Shown one piece after another: positions 32,832-37,529 of a stretch of 37,529 bases of DNA. The stretch is taken from NCBI GenBank assembly GCA_028874315.1, contig JAPPKM010000192.1, positions 1,636 to 39,164 of the forward strand, given 5' to 3'. How positions within the stretch are numbered: position 1 is the stretch's first letter; each line of letters opens with the position of its first letter. Both the position numbers and the translations under genes were made by a program. The DNA comes from Chloroflexota bacterium (GTDB lineage: Bacteria > Chloroflexota > UBA11872). The notes under the pieces were generated by a model that ran no database searches, was not told the DNA's origin, and worked only from the letters and a program-made list of their open reading frames with translations.

Positions 32832-34379
32832 TTAGGCCCTTGGCTCGAGTCTTGGCTGAACCAGGCGCCCGTTGCCGTCGACTACGCGCAGTCCGAAGGT
32901 CCAGGCGCCCCAGGTGGTGCCCTCGATGCCGGTCTCCGGACTGTCGAGCGTGACCTGCAGACGGTTCCAGCCGGCGCGCATATTGATCTGATGCGATCCG
33001 TTCTTGAAGTACGCGTGGCGACCCATTGACTGCCAGGGACCGTCGCTGATGCGGAGCTTTAGGTCGTGGGCCCAGCCGAGGTGCAAGGTGGCTGTCGTGG
33101 CGGCGTGCGCATATAGCCAGGTCTGCGCCAGGCCGACGGCCGGCCAGGTGACCGAGTTGCCAGGGTCGGAGGGTCGGAACGATAGCCCGAAGTCGACGAA
33201 GCCGTGTAGATCTTCGGCTGCTGTCCAGCGCGCGAGATGCCGATCTTCGTGGCGCCAGGGTGAATTGCTGGCGTAGCCGGTGTCCTGGACAACGGCGCTG
33301 GGGTCGCTCTTGTCCGCAGCCGCCTCTAACGAAGCCGAGGCATTCGGGTGGAATGGGCCGAGCACTCGCCAGCGTGCTCTGGGCTGCGGCGCCCCGGTGG
33401 CCGAATGCGGCAGTTCAGCGCCTCGCAGCAGGCGGTTCCAGTCTGGCATCTTGAAGAAGGGCTCGTAGGGTGGCTCCTGGTACCAATAGGCGGTACTACA
33501 GATGTCGTTGGCCATTGATCCGAAACGAACGTGGATGGATCGGTTGAACGGGATCGCATCGGAGACAAAGAAGCGGTACGCGGTCAGTGTGTGTCGGGCA
33601 AAGGCGGGGCCGAGGTCTTCCTGGGCGTAGTAGGGGACGCCCTGGTCAAGATGCGAGGAAGACTCATGCAGCACGCCGCCGTATGACGCGCCGAAGGTGT
33701 CCTCGCCGCCGCCGCCGCGTAGGTAGGCGAATGTTCCCTCGGGCGAGCCGGCCTCATTGGTGATGTAGATGTTCTCGGCCCCGGCGTGCGACCAGCGGGC
33801 GCGATCGTCGCGCACGGCCACGCCGTAATTGAAGCCGAGGAAGTAGCCGCGGCCCACGGTGTCCAGCAGCAGATAGTTGCGGCCAAAAGCCTCACACGGA
33901 TTCTCTCGTCGGAATTGCGCGTGGAAGCGCAGCGGTTCCTCGACGGAGTTTTCGGGAAAGGCGTGCCAGTCAACGAAGAGGATGATTCGCGGCGGGTCCA
34001 CGTCTGGCCCGGCTTCGGCTTCGATCCGCGCACCGCGCGCAAACGGCATGGGGAAGGTGGCTGTGTAGCCCGCATGGGCCTGCGAGATGAGGTAGCGGGA
34101 GTTGAGCGGATACGGCGGGAGTCCGTGGAGCTGACCGAAGAAGTCGCCGAGGGGCGCTTCAACGGCGGGCGTATCCGAGCCATCCCAGTACATCCGGATC
34201 AAAGTCTGGCGCTGATTCCCGGGCGACGGACGCCGGACGGTGGCCACGAAGATTCGGCGAATGCAGCCTGAACCCTCAAGGGTGGCCAGGGTCATTGGGC
34301 GGCCGCGCGGCAGCTTCTGGTGGGTCAGGACGCGGCTGGGTACGAAGTGATCGGGCAAGGCCAAGCGAGGGAAGTCCAT
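32832..34379 (-). CDS. DUF2961/GH172-family glycoside hydrolase-like protein
   Basis: This 515 aa protein belongs to the DUF2961 family, now glycoside hydrolase family 172, whose characterised members act on fructofuranose or arabinofuranose linkages. Conserved features are GSGCIRRIFVA, MYWDGSDTPAVEAPLGDFFG, the AGYTATFPMPFARGARIEAE stretch, GGGGEDTFGASYGG, and HVRFGSMANDICSTAYWYQE near residues 285-310 in the usual order. The C-terminal third (after about 345) is a beta-rich accessory region like relatives. No signal peptide is visible, so it acts in the cytoplasm or leaves by another route. TAATCT lies five bases before ATG 34379, compatible with a leaderless mRNA. The next gene upstream is a sugar isomerase on the same strand, supporting saccharide catabolism. 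Confidence 0.87.
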   Translation of the reverse strand: MDFPRLALPDHFVPSRVLTHQKLPRGRPMTLATLEGSGCIRRIFVATVRRPSPGNQRQTLIRMYWDGSDTPAVEAPLGDFFGQLHGLPPYPLNSRYLISQAHAGYTATFPMPFARGARIEAEAGPDVDPPRIILFVDWHAFPENSVEEPLRFHAQFRRENPCEAFGRNYLLLDTVGRGYFLGFNYGVAVRDDRARWSHAGAENIYITNEAGSPEGTFAYLRGGGGEDTFGASYGGVLHESSSHLDQGVPYYAQEDLGPAFARHTLTAYRFFVSDAIPFNRSIHVRFGSMANDICSTAYWYQEPPYEPFFKMPDWNRLLRGAELPHSATGAPQPRARWRVLGPFHPNASASLEAAADKSDPSAVVQDTGYASNSPWRHEDRHLARWTAAEDLHGFVDFGLSFRPSDPGNSVTWPAVGLAQTWLYAHAATTATLHLGWAHDLKLRISDGPWQSMGRHAYFKNGSHQINMRAGWNRLQVTLDSPETGIEGTTWGAWTFGLRVVDGNGRLVQPRLEPRA

Positions 34380-34450
34380 GCGGAAGATTAGCGCCCCGTG
34401 TCAATGATTCCCATGGACACTCCGACGTCACACAGACCTAGCGCGATATT

Positions 34451-35317
34451 TCACTCGGAGCTACGAAGCCCCCGGAGATATGCGAGATCCTCAACTTCGC
34501 CTCGTGCCCGCAGGGCGATCGCTTCCGGAGTGTATTCGCCGGCACCAACGGTGCCGATAACGTCCTGATCCGTCGTGTACTCGGTGTGGACGGTGATGGG
34601 GCCGTCAAAGCCCCAGGACTCAAGCAGCGCCATGGCTTCGGGCCACTCGGCGGCGCCCTGACCGAGCAAAACGAAGCCATCGGCGAATCTCGCCCTTCGG
34701 TCCGGTCGTTCGTCGGGGAAGTGACGCGCGTCCTTGCCACCAATGGCTGAGAGTCGGTCGCGAAGCATCGCAAGGCCCATCTGGACGTCTTCGCCGTTGA
34801 TGGCGAGGTGGCCAAGATCAACGTACGCGCCAACATGTGCGGGGTCATAATCCTGCAACAGATGGCGCATGCCGGCGGAGTTGGATCCGAGGCACTGTCC
34901 GCTGTGTGTGTGGTACATGGTTTGCACGCCGGTTCGGCGGCTGAGGCGCTCGAAGCCTTCAAGGCGGCGGCGGGCAAGTGACCAGAGATCCTCGAAGGAA
35001 TCGCCGGGACTGAACTTGAAGTAGCCGATCTTGATCCGCTGGACGCCAGCCGCGGCAGCGGCCTCAAATAGGGTCTTGGCGTCGTCGGAATCAGGGTCGG
35101 TGAGGTCGGTCGAGGAGGAGATCATCGGGCAGTCCACGCCGAGTTCGCGCCATGTGCGCACGGAGCCCGGTAGCTCGTCGGTCACGTTGGCGGAACTGAT
35201 CGCGTGGCCGTCGCGAACGGCGAGGTCTAGGCCGTCGTAGCCGAGTTCGCGGGCGCACTCGCCGAGCTGGCGAACATTCAGGTCTTCCCAGAACTTAGTG
35301 AACCGAACGAGCTGCAT
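34451..35317 (-). CDS. Sugar phosphate isomerase/epimerase (xylose isomerase-like TIM barrel)
   Basis: This AP_endonuclease_2/xylose-isomerase-like TIM barrel has 288 aa. Such enzymes isomerise or epimerise free or phosphorylated sugars and inositols using a metal. Seen are QLGECARELGYDGLDLAVRD near the N-terminus, RIKIGYFKFSP, YHTHSGQCLG, VGAYVDLGHLAINGED and VHTEYTT at the C-terminal strand. These carry His, Asp and Glu candidates for the metal site. The start ATG 35317 has GGGAG about six bases upstream; the longer frame to 35335 begins within that site. It probably shares a pathway with the GH172 protein downstream (71-base gap). The sugar is unknown. Confidence 0.85.
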   Translation of the reverse strand: MQLVRFTKFWEDLNVRQLGECARELGYDGLDLAVRDGHAISSANVTDELPGSVRTWRELGVDCPMISSSTDLTDPDSDDAKTLFEAAAAAGVQRIKIGYFKFSPGDSFEDLWSLARRRLEGFERLSRRTGVQTMYHTHSGQCLGSNSAGMRHLLQDYDPAHVGAYVDLGHLAINGEDVQMGLAMLRDRLSAIGGKDARHFPDERPDRRARFADGFVLLGQGAAEWPEAMALLESWGFDGPITVHTEYTTDQDVIGTVGAGEYTPEAIALRARGEVEDLAYLRGLRSSE

Positions 35318-35463
35318 GTGATCTCCCGACCGCACCGGGCCAGCAGCTCAGCATCCCACGGATCCGGCGATCGCGCCCTGGTGGAGCTTGGTATACGGTC
35401 ACGCCAGTTGCGTCTTACCATGGCGCTGCGAGCACGCAAGCTGCTGGTTGGCCACTAGTTCTC

Positions 35464-35766
35464 ATGTCCGAGACTCGACAGCAGATCTTGATTCTGCACC
35501 TGGCGGAGCCGGACCTTGGTGCTCACACCGTGGCCTGGGCGCTGTACGACGGATCTCGCCCCGCCGGTGATCGGCAGATGCAGGCCGGGGACCAGCCCGA
35601 GCCGCCGTACGCGTCGGTTGTGGACGCTATGCACGACGGCTGGCGCGTGCTGCAACTGCCGCAATTGCCAACTTACCCCAGGGGGGCCGAGCACGAGACG
35701 GGGCCGCTGCCTTGGGAATACGTGCTGGAGCGTTGCGTTCCGATGGAGGGTGCCAATGGCGACTGA
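35464..35766 (+). CDS. Hypothetical protein (100 aa), overlaps the PhyH gene
   Basis: I do not recognise the family. The protein is soluble, with an N-terminal beta-strand region (QQILILHLAEPDLGAHTVAW) and a central LYDGSRPAGDRQ. A conserved-looking segment follows, ASVVDAMHDGWRVLQLPQL. It ends PLPWEYVLERCVPMEGANGD. It overlaps the start of the dioxygenase gene by eleven bases, and the PhyH ribosome binding site lies within its last codons, so the two are co-translated. Balanced composition and this overlap argue that it is a real gene. It may be a small partner of the dioxygenase. Confidence 0.65.
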   Translation: MSETRQQILILHLAEPDLGAHTVAWALYDGSRPAGDRQMQAGDQPEPPYASVVDAMHDGWRVLQLPQLPTYPRGAEHETGPLPWEYVLERCVPMEGANGD

Positions 35767-36532
35767 GACTCCGATGAGCCACCGGCTCGATGCGCTTCAG
35801 ATGGCGCGGTTCGTCGTTGACGGTTTCGTCGAGTTCGGGAACCTGGTGCCGGACGCCCTTAACGCCCAGGTGCATCGCGATGCGCTGGCGTATCCGAAGA
35901 ACCTGGGCTACAACCCGAACAAGCCGCGCGAGTTTTGGGACTTTTCCGACGCGGTGCGTGAGGTGTTTGAGTTGCCGGCGGTGCAGGGCGTTGTGGAGAG
36001 CCTGGTGGGGCCGGATGCGGTCCACGACCATTCGTTCCTGCACACGGTCGCGCCGGGTCGACGCGAGGCGCAGCGCTGGCACGTGGACTCCAGCCTGGCA
36101 GTGGACCATCCCCGGCAATTCGACATCCTGGTGTGTTACTTCCCCCACGACTCCCCGCCGGAGATGGGGCCGACGCTGGTGCTACCAGGCTCGCACGTGC
36201 GTCGTGTGAGCTATCACGACGTGACGCGGTATAAGAATTTCCTGGGACAGCGGCAACTGTCGGGGCCGGGAGGACGCATCGCCTTCATTCACGAGTCGCT
36301 ATGGCATTGCGCCCAGCCGAACAAGACCGACGACTGGCGGTTCATGTTCAAGATTCGGTACCTGCCACGCGTCGAACAGCGCGGACTCTTCAATCCCGAC
36401 GGCATGGACGAGGCCGAGATTGAGGCGTTCTACAACGACTCGAACCGAAAGTACGCGTGGGCCGGCGACCAGTTTGTGGCCATGGGCCAGGCGTGGCGCT
36501 CGTGGTGGCGTTACCTGGCAGGAGCGGCGTAG
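35756..36532 (+). CDS. Phytanoyl-CoA dioxygenase (PhyH) family protein
   Basis: This is an Fe(II)/2-oxoglutarate-dependent oxygenase of the PhyH family, 258 aa. The jelly-roll iron site comprises H109 and D111 in RWHVDSS and H184 in SLWHCAQPN. Arg in WRFMFKIRY probably binds 2-oxoglutarate. Supporting motifs are LVCYFPHDSPPEMGPTLVLP and GSHVRR. ATG 35756 has GGAGG seven bases upstream. The frame also opens further upstream to 35516, but that part lies inside the preceding gene. PhyH proteins hydroxylate varied substrates, so phytanoyl-CoA itself is not implied. Such genes are numerous in some marine bacteria, including SAR202-like Chloroflexota as I recall. Confidence 0.9.
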   Translation: MATETPMSHRLDALQMARFVVDGFVEFGNLVPDALNAQVHRDALAYPKNLGYNPNKPREFWDFSDAVREVFELPAVQGVVESLVGPDAVHDHSFLHTVAPGRREAQRWHVDSSLAVDHPRQFDILVCYFPHDSPPEMGPTLVLPGSHVRRVSYHDVTRYKNFLGQRQLSGPGGRIAFIHESLWHCAQPNKTDDWRFMFKIRYLPRVEQRGLFNPDGMDEAEIEAFYNDSNRKYAWAGDQFVAMGQAWRSWWRYLAGAA

Positions 36533-36541
36533 AGGCGCCGC
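36524..36541. terminator. Short hairpin between convergent PhyH and methyltransferase genes
   Basis: GCGGCG (36524-36529) and CGCCGC (36536-36541) pair around a 6-base loop that includes the PhyH stop codon. GG/CC pairs outside extend it past one mismatch. It sits at the junction of two converging genes but has no U-tract. Confidence 0.3.
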
Positions 36542-36549
36542 CCCGGGGG

Positions 36550-37443
36550 CTAGACGGGTTCCGACGCCACTTTCTGGGCGATGACGCCGTACCAGAGGCG
36601 GGGCAGGAAGTCGAAGCGAATCTTGTCCACGGCGGCGCTCATAGCGTCGCTCAACTCGGCCAGGCTCACGTCGCGCGAAAACGTCAGGTCCCTGGCCATG
36701 CCGCGCACGAATTCGGGGTAGCGCGCGATTGCCTTGAGTGCGGCCCTGGTGAGGATGACTTCGCGGTCTTCCTCATGCACGACTCGAAAGCCGGCGTCCT
36801 CGATCATCTGCTTGTAGTCCTCGTGCGACCGGTAGGCCAGCGTCTCGATCTTGCGCTCGCGCTTGGCGCCCGTCAGTCGCACGAAGTGCAGCTTCCATTC
36901 GCCGTGGCCTCGCATCGAGTGACCGATGGCCATGGACGTGGACGTGAACGAGCTGTTGATGGACAGAAAGGCGCCGCTGCGTGCAACGTCGGCCAGGGAG
37001 TTGAAGACGCGGCGCTGATTGCATTCGCCTTCGATTTCGTGGATCGCGTCGTGAATACTCACCGAGTCGACGCCCTCGGGCGGCAGGAGTTCTTCTACCG
37101 CGGAACGAACCTCGCGTGCATCGCCGTGAACGAATGTGACGCTGACATTCTCGTTCCCGCGCACAGTTTCGCGGGCGATCTCGAGGGCACGCTTGTTGCG
37201 GTCGAGCGCGATGACTCGTCCGTTGTAGCCGCGGGCGGTGGCCTCCTCGATGATGAGTTGCGGAATCAGACCTGCGCCCGTGGCCACATCCAGGTGCACG
37301 AATGGGTTTGGCACCCGGTCAAGCAGCCGGGCGACGAGGTCGCGGTTGACCTGGCGGTATTCGGGTATGGCCGTGAAGTGGCCAAAGTGAAGGTCGCTCA
37401 CGCGCTCGGCGCTACCTTTGTTTTCTCGATTCGAATTTCGCAA
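36550..37443 (-). CDS. Class I SAM-dependent methyltransferase
   Basis: This 297 aa methyltransferase has motif I HLDVATGAGLIPQLIIEEA, motif II-like acidic RVIALDRNKRALEIA, VTFVHGDAREV and the DSVSIHDAIHEI segment. The C-terminal region from about residue 185 (ERKIETLAYRSHEDYKQMIE) is not one I can assign. The frame begins at TTG 37443; GTG 37401 (SDLHFGHFTAIPEYR) is an alternative with AAAGG upstream and drops a basic, Asn/Arg-rich leader. The substrate is unknown. It converges with the PhyH gene. Confidence 0.8.
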   Translation of the reverse strand: MRNSNRENKGSAERVSDLHFGHFTAIPEYRQVNRDLVARLLDRVPNPFVHLDVATGAGLIPQLIIEEATARGYNGRVIALDRNKRALEIARETVRGNENVSVTFVHGDAREVRSAVEELLPPEGVDSVSIHDAIHEIEGECNQRRVFNSLADVARSGAFLSINSSFTSTSMAIGHSMRGHGEWKLHFVRLTGAKRERKIETLAYRSHEDYKQMIEDAGFRVVHEEDREVILTRAALKAIARYPEFVRGMARDLTFSRDVSLAELSDAMSAAVDKIRFDFLPRLWYGVIAQKVASEPV

Positions 37444-37529
37444 GGCATGGCCTACCCACCGGAACGAGGGGTTTGGCGCTCCACTGAACGGCGCACACCC
37501 GTCTGGCGGCCAGCATGTTAGCGGATATG

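Noticed and set aside
34399-34404. Perfect TTGACA on the minus strand upstream of the GH172 gene
   Set aside because: Its spacing to TAATCT is only 8 bases, so the two cannot form one standard promoter.
1-37529. CRISPR arrays, insertion sequences, prophage or integrase genes
   Set aside because: No regular spaced repeats, transposase motifs or phage genes were found by reading both strands.

Overview
The window is high-GC bacterial chromosome with tightly packed genes. Neighbouring genes often share ATGA, TGATG or CTAG overlaps. No rRNA, CRISPR array, IS element or phage module was recognised. The gene set (ATP-dependent DNA ligase of the archaeal LigB-like type, PPDK, enolase-superfamily, PhyH and DUF2961 proteins, and many Tat-type lipoproteins) suggests a member of the Chloroflexota, perhaps a SAR202/Dehalococcoidia-like or sponge- or marine-associated lineage. 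That placement is inferred from gene content only. The first ~90 bases are a C/G-homopolymer-rich tract that may be a contig edge.

Layout. (1) 0.2-5.2 kb (+): a DNA-repair operon of UvrD/PcrA helicase, MtnX-like HAD phosphatase and ATP-dependent DNA ligase, joined by stop/start overlaps. (2) 5.2-7.8 kb (-): an MFS exporter followed by an ADP-ribosylglycohydrolase with an unusual N-terminal extension. (3) 7.9-15.1 kb: pyruvate phosphate dikinase, GNAT, DnaG primase, thioredoxin (-), a MobA-like nucleotidyltransferase and an RmlC-type cupin without a standard start codon. (4) 15.1-20.3 kb: glutamate dehydrogenase (-), SAM methyltransferase (-), C45 acyltransferase (+), VOC protein (-), cupin (-), and an orphan PGN_0703-type PD-(D/E)XK nuclease (-) of visibly lower GC. 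(5) 20.4-23.5 kb (-): endonuclease III overlapping an enolase-superfamily sugar-acid dehydratase, then a VOC protein overlapping a transaldolase, which looks like a small catabolic set.

(6) 23.7-32.6 kb is the most unusual part, an exported-protein island. It holds three paralogous solute-binding lipoproteins (two in tandem, one convergent), three very small lipoproteins (mature parts of about 29-44 residues) and a VanW protein. Most carry twin-arginine signal regions, and no permease or ATPase gene is present. A methyltransferase pseudogene with three lesions interrupts the run. (7) 32.7-37.4 kb: tRNA-Pro(UGG), a GH172/DUF2961 protein, a sugar isomerase/epimerase, an unrecognised 100-residue protein overlapping a PhyH dioxygenase, and a SAM methyltransferase.

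Several genes start with GTG, TTG or apparently CTG. Some have a -10-like hexamer only 5-7 bases before the start, so leaderless transcription is a possibility. The best candidates for something undescribed are the small-lipoprotein family beside the solute-binding paralogues, the insertion inside the DNA ligase, and the RmlC-like gene lying in frame behind the mobA amber stop.
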